This document shows, one piece after another, positions 41,419 through 49,844 of a DNA stretch of 64,000 bases; position 1 is the stretch's first letter, and every line of letters begins with the position of its first letter. A model generated the notes under the pieces. That model did no database searches, had not been told where the DNA came from, and was given only the letters and a program-made list of their open reading frames with translations. Source of the stretch: Bacillus marinisedimentorum. GTDB taxonomy: Bacteria > Bacillota > Bacilli > Bacillales > Bacillaceae_O. Where the stretch lies: the NCBI RefSeq assembly GCF_001644195.2, contig NZ_LWBL02000043.1, positions 45,127-109,126 of the forward strand. Reading direction: 5' to 3'. Made by a program: the position numbers and the translations under genes.

Positions 41419-41463
41419 CCCTCCTGCGAGGGTGGACAGACGCCACGGGCTTTACCACCCTCG
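41419..41463 (-). promoter_or_regulatory. Two mutually exclusive hairpins in the GNAT leader
   Basis: On the minus strand CGAGGGTGG (41463-41455 side) pairs with CCACCCTCG (41435-41427 side). Alternatively the CCCTC of the second arm pairs with GAGGG at 41423-41419, which is the ribosome binding site and is followed by seven T. The second form would hide the site or stop transcription, so the leader can in principle switch. Confidence 0.5.
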
Positions 41464-41488
41464 AATTTTTTCGATGAAAGCTAAAAAA

Positions 41489-41556
41489 ATTCGGGGTGGG
41501 AATCGAACCCACTAGAACCAGTCAGACTGGTGGCGCACCATTTGCCTTTCCCGTAT
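41489..41556 (-). ncRNA. tRNA-like cloverleaf in the GNAT leader
   Basis: Sixty-eight bases fold as a tRNA: acceptor ATACGGG / CCCGAAT (one A-A mismatch; two more A-T pairs extend it), D arm GGC-AAATGGTGC-GCC with GG in the loop, anticodon-like arm ACCA-GTCTGAC-TGGT with U33 and a CUG triplet, a four-base variable loop, and T arm GTGGG-TTCGATT-CCCAC with a perfect TTCRANY loop. No CCA follows; a T-run does. It lies about 80 bases inside the leader of the GNAT gene, so it may be a regulatory mimic or a decayed tRNA gene. Confidence 0.6.
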
Positions 41557-41639
41557 TTACCAAAACGTTCATGTGACGTTCGGATTGTCGTTGTAAACGG
41601 CCAACAATTCAATAATGGGAATGATTATTTCCTAATCGT

Positions 41640-41668
41640 ATTCTACTCAATTTCTTACAAAAAGTGAA
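41640..41668 (-). promoter_or_regulatory. Promoter of the GNAT leader
   Basis: On the minus strand TTCACT (41668-41663), 17 bases, TAGAAT (41645-41640). The transcript would start near 41,633 and have a leader of about 220 bases. Confidence 0.55.
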
Positions 41669-41675
41669 CTGTTTT

Positions 41676-42797
41676 TTACCCTAATTTATTATAAATTTTT
41701 TCGCCGCTAATCATTGTCAGGACAGGCTTCGCCAGGTAATCGAACGGATGCCCGCTCCAGAGGGCCAAATCTGCATCTTTTCCGGTTTCGATGCTGCCGA
41801 CCCGGTCGTCTACACCGAGGTTCCTGGCAGGTAAAATGGTGATGCCTTCGAGTGCTTTTTGTTCAGGGAGGCCTTCACGAACGGCAAGTGATGCACAGAT
41901 GTTCAAATATTGAATCGGTGTATAAGGATGATCAGTCATGATCGATACTTCAATATGATGATCGGTCAAAACCGAATAGGTCTTCCATGATTTGTTTTTC
42001 AGTTCAATTTTCGACTTCCTTGTAAAAGTCGGTCCGACAGAAACCTTAAGTCCGGAAAGTTCGTCAGCAATATAATGGCCTTCTGTGCAATGCTCGATCC
42101 GCAAATCAAGGTCGAACTCTTCCGCGAAACGTACAGCTGACATGATATCATCGGCACGGTGAGCGTGGATGCGGACCGGTATTTCCCGTTTCAGGGCGGC
42201 GACGATCGGAGCTGTACGGAATTCCTCCGGTCTGTCCGTGTGAAGGGCATTGTAAAATGTCTCCCGGAGCATGCCCATTATCCCCATTCTCGTAACTGAA
42301 TCACGGGATGATTCACTGTGCATGCGCTTCGGGTTTTCGCCAAGGGCGATTTTCAGTCCGGACCGCTCCCTTAACATCATTTTGCTGATATTTTTGCCGG
42401 ATGTTTTTATGACGCTTGTTGTCCCGCCGATAACATTGGCGCTTCCCGGCAGTACCTGTACAGCAGTGACGCCGTGTTCGATTGCATCACGGAAGCCGAT
42501 ATCCAGCGGCTGGACCCCGTCGATTGCGCGGATATGCGGTGTGAGCGGTTCGATTGTTTCATTGGCATCGCTGCCGGCCCAGCCTGTCCCTTCATCATAC
42601 AGGCCGAGGTGTGTATGCACATCGATGAAGCCGGGCAGCAAGTATTTCCCCCGGCATTCGATTACTTCAGTTTTTTCATCCGGAATCAATGTCCGGCCTA
42701 TTGCAGATATTTTTCCTTCATCTATCAGCACATCTCCATTTTGAATAATCGGAGAAGTCACCGGGATAACGGTTGCGTTTTTAAAAAGAGTTTTCAT
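41676..42797 (-). CDS. Amidohydrolase (imidazolonepropionase-like)
   Basis: A 373-residue metal-dependent hydrolase of the amidohydrolase superfamily. Metal ligands are visible as LLPGFIDVHTHLGLYD (HxH), VRIHAHRADDIM, LRIEHCTEGHYIAD and the late Asp in VSIMTDHPYTPIQYL. The C-terminal beta part has the usual GSIETGKDADLALWSGHPFD. Relatives act on cyclic amides and dipeptides; the substrate is not predictable. It is monocistronic, upstream of the GNAT gene's promoter on the same strand. Confidence 0.85.
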   Translation of the reverse strand: MKTLFKNATVIPVTSPIIQNGDVLIDEGKISAIGRTLIPDEKTEVIECRGKYLLPGFIDVHTHLGLYDEGTGWAGSDANETIEPLTPHIRAIDGVQPLDIGFRDAIEHGVTAVQVLPGSANVIGGTTSVIKTSGKNISKMMLRERSGLKIALGENPKRMHSESSRDSVTRMGIMGMLRETFYNALHTDRPEEFRTAPIVAALKREIPVRIHAHRADDIMSAVRFAEEFDLDLRIEHCTEGHYIADELSGLKVSVGPTFTRKSKIELKNKSWKTYSVLTDHHIEVSIMTDHPYTPIQYLNICASLAVREGLPEQKALEGITILPARNLGVDDRVGSIETGKDADLALWSGHPFDYLAKPVLTMISGEKIYNKLG

Positions 42798-42959
42798 ATC
42801 TGGTCTCCCGTCCCTTCGTGGAATGAAATAATCACCATGATTTCAAATCGGCTTTTCAGGCGAGATTGCAGTTAATGAGGGAATCAGCCGATGAACTTCT
42901 CGACCGTTACACGTTAATATTTACAGGAGTGCGGCTGATCCCCGGGCTTTTTTATTTAA

Positions 42960-43050
42960 TCTTAAAAAGGGAGTCGATCTCCGCTGCACGTGCCCTTTTC
43001 ACTACAGGTACTAGTGCTGCATGCGTTCCTGTTCGCTTCGGCCATATGCC
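42960..43050. repeat. Interspersed repeat family C copy
   Basis: AAAGGGAGTCGATCTCCGCTGC, CCTTTTCACTACAGGTACTAGTGCTGCATGCGTTCCTGTTCG. It corresponds to the copy at 18,655-18,745. The rest of the 318-base gap (42,798-43,115) shows a GGCTGATCCCCGGGC segment but no gene. Confidence 0.55.
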
Positions 43051-43115
43051 GGGGAATCACAAAGATGCGCACGCCGAGTATTGCTTACCCGCATCAATCA
43101 AGAAGTTAACCCCCT

Positions 43116-44015
43116 CTAAAATAAGTCACGCAGCGCTTTTTTCAGCGTCGGGAATTGAAAGGTAAAGCCGGCGTCCTCCAGTTTTTTCGGGAGCACCTTC
43201 TGGCCTGATAACAGCAGCATGCTCATTTCACCAAGAAGCAGCCTTAATGCAATTCCTGGAACCGGAAGCCAATGTTTTCTATCCAGTGCCTCCCCCAGTT
43301 TTTTGCCGAAGTCATTCATTTTTACAGGCTTAGGCGCTGTGATATTGACCGGTCCGCTTATCTTTTCTTTATACAGGATAAAATCAATGCTTCTGATTGC
43401 ATCCCGTAAATGAATCCAGGAAACCCATTGCTTGCCGCTGCCGACTTTCCCGCCTGCATGCAATCTGTAAGGCAAAGCCATCTTCGGCAATGCCCCGCCG
43501 GTATCACTTAAAATGAGGCCAAAACGGGCAAACACTGTCCTGACTCCCATGGCCGCAGCTTTTGAAGCGGTTTGCTCCCATGCCTTAACGGTCCTTGCCA
43601 GAAAGTCACCGCCGGCTTCGTCCCATTCTTCTGTAAAGGTCTTTTTTTTCGACGTTCCATAAAATCCAATTGCAGAGGCATTAATGAAAACGGACGGGCG
43701 CTTTGACATTCTTTCTATGAGTTCGAGGATTCGTTCCGTTGTCTCGATTCTGCTGTCGTAGATTTCTTTTTTTCGCTCTTTTGTCCATCTGCTGTTAATT
43801 GATTCACCGGCAAGGTTGATGACAGCGTCTATATTTTTCAGTTCGTTTTCAGGGTTGCTGTCCCCGGTGAGCCACTTAACATAGGTTGCATTTTTCTTTG
43901 TCCCTTTAGTGGCGGGGTTTCTCGTCAAAATAAACAAGTTGTGTCCCTGTGACGCCATATATTCTGTAAGGGCAGCCCCGACAAATCCGGTGCCGCCGGC
44001 AATGACGATACGCAT
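43116..44015 (-). CDS. yfhF: TIGR01777-type NAD(P)-binding epimerase, YfhF
   Basis: A 299-residue extended SDR (SDR39U1 group). The nucleotide site is IVIAGGTGFVGAALTEYM; the group motif is VINLAGESINSRWTKERKKEIYDSR; a further block is VFINASAIGFYGTSKKKTFTE with the Ser and Tyr of the active site. A C-terminal DUF1731-like stretch (PVPGIALRLLLGEMSMLLLSGQKVLP) closes it. The physiological substrate is unknown. AAGGAGGAAC precedes the ATG. It is divergent from recX, as yfhF-recX in B. subtilis. Confidence 0.9.
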   Translation of the reverse strand: MRIVIAGGTGFVGAALTEYMASQGHNLFILTRNPATKGTKKNATYVKWLTGDSNPENELKNIDAVINLAGESINSRWTKERKKEIYDSRIETTERILELIERMSKRPSVFINASAIGFYGTSKKKTFTEEWDEAGGDFLARTVKAWEQTASKAAAMGVRTVFARFGLILSDTGGALPKMALPYRLHAGGKVGSGKQWVSWIHLRDAIRSIDFILYKEKISGPVNITAPKPVKMNDFGKKLGEALDRKHWLPVPGIALRLLLGEMSMLLLSGQKVLPKKLEDAGFTFQFPTLKKALRDLF

Positions 44016-44147
44016 ACTTGTTCCTCCTTTGGAAGAGCGGTGATTGTCCGGAATCTGCTTCTCTTCTTTAATTCTGTACTGAGGGTAATATTCCTTTTTA
44101 CAGAAGGGTTTAACGGCATGATATGATTAAATATGAGGTGAATCGCT

Positions 44148-44963
44148 ATGCCGAAGATAACTAGAATTACGGCCCAGAAGAAAAATGACGAGCGTTTTAA
44201 TGTTTATATTGATAAAGGCGGCGGAGAAGAATTCGGATTTGGGGTCGACCAGGATGTGCTGATCAAATTCAACTTGCGCAAAGGGAAAGAGCTGACAGAA
44301 GAAGAAATTGTAGAACTGCATGATGAAGAGGAATATCGAAAAACATACACTGCTGCAGTCAGATATCTCGGCCATCGCATGCGGTCGGGCAAAGAATTGA
44401 AAGACTATCTGGCGGAAAAGGAGTACCCGGCTGTATATACGGAGCGCGCAATACAGAAGCTTTCGGAAATGAACTACATCAATGATGCCGAGTTTGCTGT
44501 CGCGTACGTGCGGACCCAGATGCGGACGACTCAGAAAGGTCCGGGCGCGATCAGGCAGGAGTTAATTAAAAAGGGTTTGTCAGAAGCTGAAATTGAGGCA
44601 GGCTTAGCCGAATACCCATCGGAACTCCAGGTTGAAAACGCCGTAAAGCTCGCCCGCAAAAAAGCGGCACAAAATAAAAAAAATTCCCCGAAAGAAACAC
44701 GCAAGAAACTTGAAATGGCACTGATGCAAAAAGGCTACCCGTCTGAAGTGATCCGGACTGCTGCCGAACAGGCAGATACCGGCACAGGGGAAGAAGAACG
44801 CAATGAAGCTCTTGAATACCAGGGCAACAAAGCCCATCGCAGGTACAGCAAGTATGAAGGGTGGGAGTATGTAAAGCGCATGAAACAGTTCTTATTCCGA
44901 AAGGGTTTCTCCATGGAGGAGATTGACAGGTTTATTGAGGAAAAAAAGGAAGGGGACGGTTGA
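44148..44963 (+). CDS. recX: RecA regulatory protein RecX
   Basis: A 271-residue modulator of RecA. The protein consists of tandem three-helix repeats (e.g. AVRYLGHRMRSGKELKDYLA, EKEYPAVYTERAIQKLSEMNYINDAEFAVAYVR, RQELIKKGLSEAEIEAGL), preceded by an N-terminal region with VYIDKGGGEEFGFGVDQDVLIKF. The length is typical of Bacillus RecX (YfhG), longer than proteobacterial RecX. GAGGTG precedes the ATG. The 51-bp hairpin array begins right after its stop. Confidence 0.93.
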   Translation: MPKITRITAQKKNDERFNVYIDKGGGEEFGFGVDQDVLIKFNLRKGKELTEEEIVELHDEEEYRKTYTAAVRYLGHRMRSGKELKDYLAEKEYPAVYTERAIQKLSEMNYINDAEFAVAYVRTQMRTTQKGPGAIRQELIKKGLSEAEIEAGLAEYPSELQVENAVKLARKKAAQNKKNSPKETRKKLEMALMQKGYPSEVIRTAAEQADTGTGEEERNEALEYQGNKAHRRYSKYEGWEYVKRMKQFLFRKGFSMEEIDRFIEEKKEGDG

Positions 44964-45019
44964 ACAGAGGAGGATAATCCCATAAGCAGGGAACAGCAGG
45001 ACATCTAAGACCCCTCCGG

Positions 45020-45421
45020 AGGGCATCTAAAGTACTGAACCACTATTGAATGCCTGTAATGAGGAAAATGAAAAGAATCATTATTAGCACTGGACCCCAA
45101 TTCAGTACCTATGATTCCATGAATTCCATCAATACGAGTACTGAACTTTTATTCAGTGCCCCTAAATCCGGGAACTCCATCAATACGAGCACTGAACCTT
45201 CACTCAGTGCCCCTAATTCTGGGAACTCCATCAATAAGAGTACTGAATTACTATTCAGTGCCCATAATTCCGAGAGCCAAATCAATACGAGCACTGAACT
45301 CCTATTCAGTACTCATAATCCTGAGAACCATATCAAAATGAGCACGGAATACCCATTCAGTGCCCATAATTCCAGGAACCCCATCATTACAAGCACTGAA
45401 CCACCGTTCAGCTGCCCCTAA
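45020..45421. repeat. 51-bp tandem array of hairpin units
   Basis: Seven units at an exact 51-base period: the AGCACTGA-like cores start at 45086, 45137, 45188, 45239, 45290, 45341 and 45392, with a divergent eighth at 45031. Each unit holds a stem GCACTGAA / TTCAGTGC with a 5-7-base loop, then a CCCATAATTCC-like and GAACTCCATCAATAC-like spacer. The period is a multiple of three, so one frame stays open for 123 codons (17-residue repeats); I see no other sign of coding. It fills the gap between the convergent recX and SDR genes. Confidence 0.85.
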
Positions 45422-45457
45422 CAGAGGCAGCATCCTGAAGCCAGGATCTTTCCCCGC

Positions 45458-46129
45458 TCACTTATCTATAAAAATTTCCGCCTGCCCATCATCCTGACTG
45501 ACAATCATCTCAGCCACTGCTGCCGGTGATTTCAGCCTGGATGGATCTTTGACATGGTCGCTTTCTGACCAGAAGGGCGTGTCCATCCCGCCCATATAGA
45601 CAGCTGTAACGGCTACGGGCGTGTCTTCAAGTTCTTTGACAAGGCTTTCGGTGAATCCCCTTACCGCAAATTTGGTGGCACAGTATACCGATTCGTTTAC
45701 CTTGCCGCGCAAGCCGGCGGTTGAAATGATGTTCATGACCTTTGCCGAAGGACGGCCAAGTAAATGGGGAAGCAAGTCTTTGGTCATATAGATGGTTCCC
45801 CGCATGTTCGTATCAATCATCTTCTCGATTTCATCATCTGTTAAATCTGCAAGAGCTCCGAAATGGCCTGCACCTGCATTATTGATCAGCCAGTCAATGC
45901 TGTCTGTTTCGGTGATCATGCCGATTGTATCTTTAACCTGCTTGCGGTCAGCCAGATCGCACACAACCACTTTCGCTTTTCCGCCTTTTTCTTCGATTTG
46001 CTGTTTGGCGGTGTCCAGTTTCTGTTTGGTCCTGCCGAGAAGAAAAAGTGTATGGCCCTGTACGGCATATTGAAGGGCAAGTTCTTTTCCGAGCCCGGTG
46101 CCAGCACCGGTAATAAGAATATTTGCCAT
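45458..46129 (-). CDS. Short-chain dehydrogenase/reductase
   Basis: A 223-residue classical-type SDR. The cofactor motif is LITGAGTGLGKELAL, NNAG is in WLINNAGAGHFGAL, and the active site is NIISTAGLRGKVNESVYCATKFAV (Ser, YxxxK). It is shorter than usual (about 250) by a trimmed C-terminus. The substrate is unknown. AGGAGG lies eight bases before the ATG. It is not part of the core yfh order as I know it, so it may be an insertion in this lineage. Confidence 0.88.
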   Translation of the reverse strand: MANILITGAGTGLGKELALQYAVQGHTLFLLGRTKQKLDTAKQQIEEKGGKAKVVVCDLADRKQVKDTIGMITETDSIDWLINNAGAGHFGALADLTDDEIEKMIDTNMRGTIYMTKDLLPHLLGRPSAKVMNIISTAGLRGKVNESVYCATKFAVRGFTESLVKELEDTPVAVTAVYMGGMDTPFWSESDHVKDPSRLKSPAAVAEMIVSQDDGQAEIFIDK

Positions 46130-46261
46130 ATGAAAAGCCTCCTATCCATGTACATAATTAGACAAACTTCTACATTATCTTAACACAGAACAGTTTGTTT
46201 CTCGGCCTTTATCCCCTATACTAAAAAAGAAGCGACAGTATCATATCCGGGGGGATAAAGG

Positions 46262-46594
46262 ATGGAAAAGAGATACAGCCAGATGACTGAATACGAATTA
46301 AAGCAGGAAATTGCGAATCTTACCGAAAAAGCGAGAAAAGCGGAACAGATGGGAATGGTAAACGAATTTGCCGTATACGAGCGGAAAATTGATATGGCGA
46401 AATCGTACTTGCTTGACCCGTCTAATTACAATCCTGGGGAAGTATATGAAATCGCTAATGATCCTGGCTCTTATTTTAAAATAAATTATTTAAACGGCAT
46501 CTTTGCATGGGGCACCCGGCTATATGTAAAAAAGAAGGAAGAAGCGCTGCCGATTTCTTTGCTGAAGACAATCGAAGTAAATCGGAAGAAATAA
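46262..46594 (+). CDS. yfhH: YfhH family protein (DUF1811)
   Basis: A 110-residue protein that matches YfhH: KRYSQMTEYELKQEIANLTE, NEFAVYERKIDMAKSYLLDP, and the SH3-like end GEVYEIANDPGSYFKINYLNG followed by IFAWGTRLY. The N-terminal half is helical, the C-terminal half a small beta barrel. Its role is unknown. GGGGGGATAAAGG precedes the ATG. It stands in its conserved place between recX and sspK. Confidence 0.9.
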   Translation: MEKRYSQMTEYELKQEIANLTEKARKAEQMGMVNEFAVYERKIDMAKSYLLDPSNYNPGEVYEIANDPGSYFKINYLNGIFAWGTRLYVKKKEEALPISLLKTIEVNRKK

Positions 46595-46599
46595 AAGGA

Positions 46600-46740
46600 G
46601 AGCAGGGCCCGCTAAGCGGGTGCTCTCCTCATTTCGAGCGCTGGCGGCATAAACGGTTCATCCTTTTGAAGGAAGACCGCCCTTCCTGAGAAGGTTCCGC
46701 ATATGCATATGCCGCTAAGCGGGTGCTCTTCGCATTTCTA
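46600..46740. repeat. Interspersed repeat family A copy (divergent)
   Basis: CCGCTAAGCGGGTGCTCTCC at the left and GCCGCTAAGCGGGTGCTCTT at the right frame a region with AAGGAAGACCGCCCTTCCT. The flanks match the family A 3' block. It may also terminate yfhH. Confidence 0.55.
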
Positions 46741-46746
46741 AAAAAA

Positions 46747-46902
46747 TCACGAACGTTTTCTTGTTTGTTTTTCCAGTATATAATTGTGGAGGGATTTTTC
46801 AGTTTCGCCGTTTACCTGTTCAAATGCATGCTTCGGATTGGCACGCGGTGACTGAAAAGGGTTTTGGTGCATGTTGTCAAAGAACTTTTTCTGTTTGCTC
46901 AA
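46747..46902 (-). CDS. YpzG-like small spore-associated protein (51 aa)
   Basis: A TTG-started frame with GGAGGTG six bases upstream: MSKQKKFFDNMHQNPFQSPR, then ANPKHAFEQVNGETEKSLHN and a basic end. The pattern xPFxxPRANPKHAxxQVNGETE recalls the YpzG family of small Bacillus proteins; the assignment is tentative. It lies just downstream of sspK on the same strand (29 bases), so it may be cotranscribed during sporulation. Confidence 0.6.
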   Translation of the reverse strand: MSKQKKFFDNMHQNPFQSPRANPKHAFEQVNGETEKSLHNYILEKQTRKRS

Positions 46903-46931
46903 TAGAAACACCTCCATTTAAGATGCGTTCC

Positions 46932-47087
46932 TTATTCCTTTGTGCGTGTCTGGTTTGATTTTCTCATGCGTTCCTGCGGCCTGGTGTTGATTGTGCCATC
47001 CGCCCGCCGGGAAGAATATTCGGCTTTGGCGCGCGGTTCGCCGTCAAGTGACATGTTTGGAGGGAAACCCTGCTCTTTATTGCGCAT
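46932..47087 (-). CDS. sspK: Small acid-soluble spore protein K
   Basis: A 51-residue minor [24 protein letters not shown], then [20 protein letters not shown]. The GEPRAKxxYxSxRADGxINxxPQERM pattern is diagnostic for SspK. Expression in the forespore under SigmaG is expected. The ATG at 47087 follows AAAGGAGG; the frame extends upstream without another site. Confidence 0.93.
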   Translation of the reverse strand: MRNKEQGFPPNMSLDGEPRAKAEYSSRRADGTINTRPQERMRKSNQTRTKE

Positions 47088-47177
47088 CTCATGAACCTCC
47101 TTTTGATTTGGGTTCATTTATAGTATGAATAAATAACCGGCTATTTATGTAAGCATAGCTGGACTGGAGGGAATGTT

Positions 47178-47444
47178 ATGGAAGATATTTTTGAACGGCT
47201 TGCCAACGATCTCCTGTATGTGAACAATCAGCTTTCCTACTATCAGGCCCGGACATGGGTTGAAGTGCTGTGGGAGGATTTTGAAACGACACGGGCAAGA
47301 GCCGGACGCAGTTATAAAGGGAAAGAAGTGTCGGAGCACGTGGTGAGAGAGTGGATCCGCCAATATGGACCTGCGCTTCATGATTTCAAAAGCGATAACC
47401 CGAAGTTCTCCCATTTGTTTGAAGACAGGGGCTTAAAGCATTAA
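47178..47444 (+). CDS. yfhJ: YfhJ family protein (WVELL)
   Basis: An 88-residue protein matching YfhJ: MEDIFERLANDLLYVNNQLS, ARTWVEVLWEDFETTRARAG (the WVE-L motif of the family), and VREWIRQYGPALHDFKSDN. Function is unknown. GGAGGGAATGTT precedes the ATG. It is next to sspK, as in B. subtilis, and a terminator follows at once. Confidence 0.92.
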   Translation: MEDIFERLANDLLYVNNQLSYYQARTWVEVLWEDFETTRARAGRSYKGKEVSEHVVREWIRQYGPALHDFKSDNPKFSHLFEDRGLKH

Positions 47445-47476
47445 AAGAAGCGATGACAGCATGCTGTCATCGCTTT
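47443..47476. terminator. Bidirectional terminator between yfhJ and yfhP
   Basis: AAGCGATGACAGCA / TGCTGTCATCGCTT perfect stem with T-runs on both strands, between convergent genes. Confidence 0.9.
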
Positions 47477-48457
47477 TTAGCCCGGTACCAGGTCAAGTTT
47501 TTTCCGCAGTTTTTCCTCACTGAATACCCATCCTGTATAGGAACTTTGAATGTCCATTGTATGGGAGAGCTGGACAACTGCTACAAAAGGGTAGTGTCCT
47601 TTACTCCAATAGCGCAAATCGATGAACTTCACTTCAATGAAATCATCGTATTCCCGGACAACCCAGCGGTATACCGGTGAGAAGGACAGGAATGCGGACA
47701 GGTTTTTATCTTCTTTGGCTGCCTGTATGGAGGGCAATTCAGGGACAGGTTTCTTCTTAAAAGAATCAAGAATCCCGATGTCGTTGTTTTTTACATTTGC
47801 CACATAGAACATCTCGTCTGTTTTCACGGCAACATGCCATTGAGACCACCGGAATGTTGGCGAGATGAGGATTTCCACCGCATCAGGGATTTTCTGTTTG
47901 ACAGTCTGTTTCACCTTCATTCGTGCGTACGTTCGCCATAAGTAATACACAAAAATGACGCCGTACATGATGAGGAAGGTATAACCCGGATCATAGCCAT
48001 ACCGCCAGATGATGATGCCGATAATATGAATGAAGAAAATAAACGGGTCAAACGTATTGATAATGCCGAGTGCGACCCATTTCCGGCTGAGCGGCCGAAT
48101 AGCCTGCGTTCCGTAAGCATTGAAAATATCAACAAATACATGCAGGAATACAGCCAAAAATGTCCATAGCCATAAATGCAGTAAATTCGTTTCTGGAATA
48201 AATGCGTATATAGAGAAGCTGATAAGAAGAGGCCACAGCAAGACAGCGGGGATAGAATGGGTGATGCCCCTGTGATTGCGAAGATATGCAGCGTTATTTA
48301 CGAGTTTTAAAACGGTATCCAAATCAGGTGCCTGTGATCCAAGAATCGTTCCGATCAATACAGTTTGCGCAGTTACCGGATCACTGGCAACCACGGGATC
48401 TAATGTAGCAAGCCCGCCCAGTGCGATTCCCATCACAAAATGGGTGCCAGTATCCAT
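47477..48457 (-). CDS. yfhP: Membrane-bound metal-dependent hydrolase, YfhP
   Basis: A 326-residue protein of the YdjM/YfhP family. The N-terminal half has four to five membrane segments with metal-binding motifs TGTHFVMGIALGG, QAPDLDTVLK and RNHRGITHSIPAVLLWP; HVFVDIFNAYGTQ follows. The C-terminal half (about 200-326) is a soluble domain with YRWVVREYDDFIEVKFIDLRYW. The activity of the family is predicted only. It is convergent with yfhJ and divergent from mutY, the conserved order. Confidence 0.88.
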   Translation of the reverse strand: MDTGTHFVMGIALGGLATLDPVVASDPVTAQTVLIGTILGSQAPDLDTVLKLVNNAAYLRNHRGITHSIPAVLLWPLLISFSIYAFIPETNLLHLWLWTFLAVFLHVFVDIFNAYGTQAIRPLSRKWVALGIINTFDPFIFFIHIIGIIIWRYGYDPGYTFLIMYGVIFVYYLWRTYARMKVKQTVKQKIPDAVEILISPTFRWSQWHVAVKTDEMFYVANVKNNDIGILDSFKKKPVPELPSIQAAKEDKNLSAFLSFSPVYRWVVREYDDFIEVKFIDLRYWSKGHYPFVAVVQLSHTMDIQSSYTGWVFSEEKLRKKLDLVPG

Positions 48458-48722
48458 GCATGTCAGCCTCCTTACCTGGACAAGTATATGATTCCGTATA
48501 TGTTAAGTATAGCACTGTCCTCATTATTCATTCTAATGAAAATACTGTAAAATGTTAAAAACATCCGAACTCATGCCGGGCCTCTCAAGAGATGCCTTTT
48601 TAACCTTAACGAACTAGTGCATGAGCCAACTGATATGGCTCGTTTTAAAAAGCCATTTGTAAAGATTCTTTTCCCGAAAGCAGTCTTTTTATAACACAAA
48701 ATTCCATTATGGAGGAACAATA
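48458..48722. other. yfhP-mutY intergenic region
   Basis: About 265 bases with a GAGCC/GGCTC hairpin and T-run at 48,625-48,648. I see no gene in it. Confidence 0.3.
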
Positions 48723-49844
48723 TTGTCACAAGAAATGTTTGTTTTACCTGAGTCATTTAATGCCGGGCAGTTTCAGAATGATTTAATCGAATGGTTCAAA
48801 CGGGAACAAAGACAGCTGCCGTGGCGGGAAAACCGGGACCCATACCGGGTCTGGGTCTCGGAAATCATGCTGCAGCAGACACGGGTCGATACTGTCATTC
48901 CTTATTTTCTCCGGTTCATGGAAAAATTCCCGACACCCGCTGCTCTTGCACAGGCTGAAGAGGAAGAAGTCCTGAAAGCATGGGAGGGGCTCGGTTATTA
49001 TTCAAGAGCCCGAAACCTCCAGAGTGCCGTACGGGAAGTGATGGAACAATATGGCGGGAATGTGCCGGACGATCCCCGTAAAATTTCTTCCTTAAAAGGG
49101 GTTGGACCTTATACAGCAGGTGCCATTTCAAGCATTGCATTCCAGAAGCCTGAACCGGCAGTTGACGGCAATGTCATGAGGGTTATGTCGAGAGTGCTGT
49201 CCATCTGGGATGACATCGCCAGGCCAAAAACAAGGAAGCTGTTCGAGGAAGCAATCAGATCTGTTATTTCAAAGGAAGATCCATCCGCTTTCAACCAGGG
49301 CATCATGGAGTTGGGCGCACTTGTCTGTACACCTAAGTCGCCCAGCTGCCTGCTTTGCCCGGTGAGAGAACATTGCAGGGCATTTCATGAAGGTGTCCAG
49401 CATGAATTGCCGGTTAAAAGCAAGAAAAAAGAACCGCGTCCGCTTGAGATGGGGGCTGCGGTCATCTGGAATGATAAGGGTGAAGTATTAATCCATAAGC
49501 GGCCGGCAAAAGGACTGCTGGCAAACTTATGGGAATTCCCTAATCATGAAACACAGCCTTCGGAAGTGATCCAGCAGGAACAGCTCACTTCATACTTAAT
49601 TGATGATTATGGTGTTGAGCCAGGCGCTCTTGAATATAAAACAGCGATCAAGCATGTGTTTTCGCATCTTGTCTGGCATATTTCGGTTTATGAAGGAACT
49701 TCTGCAGAAGGCGTCCTGAAGGAAGCTGCAGATGCGAAGTGGGTTTCCAGACAGGACATCACAAATTTTCCGTTTCCGGTTTCGCATCAAAAAATAATGA
49801 AAGCTCTTGTGCTGAAGGAGGATGAAAATGGACTTACATCTTAA
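48723..49844 (+). CDS. mutY: A/G-specific adenine glycosylase MutY
   Basis: A 373-residue base-excision repair enzyme that removes A opposite 8-oxoG. The N-terminal domain has [22 protein letters not shown] with the catalytic Glu, the hairpin [17 protein letters not shown], the catalytic Asp in [10 protein letters not shown], and the 4Fe-4S loop [17 protein letters not shown]. The C-terminal domain is NUDIX-like ([25 protein letters not shown]). The start is TTG with GGAGGAACAATA upstream. Its last 17 bases overlap the next SDR gene. Confidence 0.95.
   Translation: MSQEMFVLPESFNAGQFQNDLIEWFKREQRQLPWRENRDPYRVWVSEIMLQQTRVDTVIPYFLRFMEKFPTPAALAQAEEEEVLKAWEGLGYYSRARNLQSAVREVMEQYGGNVPDDPRKISSLKGVGPYTAGAISSIAFQKPEPAVDGNVMRVMSRVLSIWDDIARPKTRKLFEEAIRSVISKEDPSAFNQGIMELGALVCTPKSPSCLLCPVREHCRAFHEGVQHELPVKSKKKEPRPLEMGAAVIWNDKGEVLIHKRPAKGLLANLWEFPNHETQPSEVIQQEQLTSYLIDDYGVEPGALEYKTAIKHVFSHLVWHISVYEGTSAEGVLKEAADAKWVSRQDITNFPFPVSHQKIMKALVLKEDENGLTS

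Noticed and set aside
41411..41470. T-box riboswitch before the GNAT gene (GAGGGTGGTA resembles the T-box)
   Set aside because: No Stem I or specifier loop fits in the 220-base leader, and the sequence after GGTGGTA departs from the T-box core ACCGCG.
45050..45421. A 123-codon frame with 17-residue repeats across the 51-bp array
   Set aside because: It has no ribosome binding site, and the open frame follows simply from a period divisible by three. Stem pairing explains the conservation better than coding.
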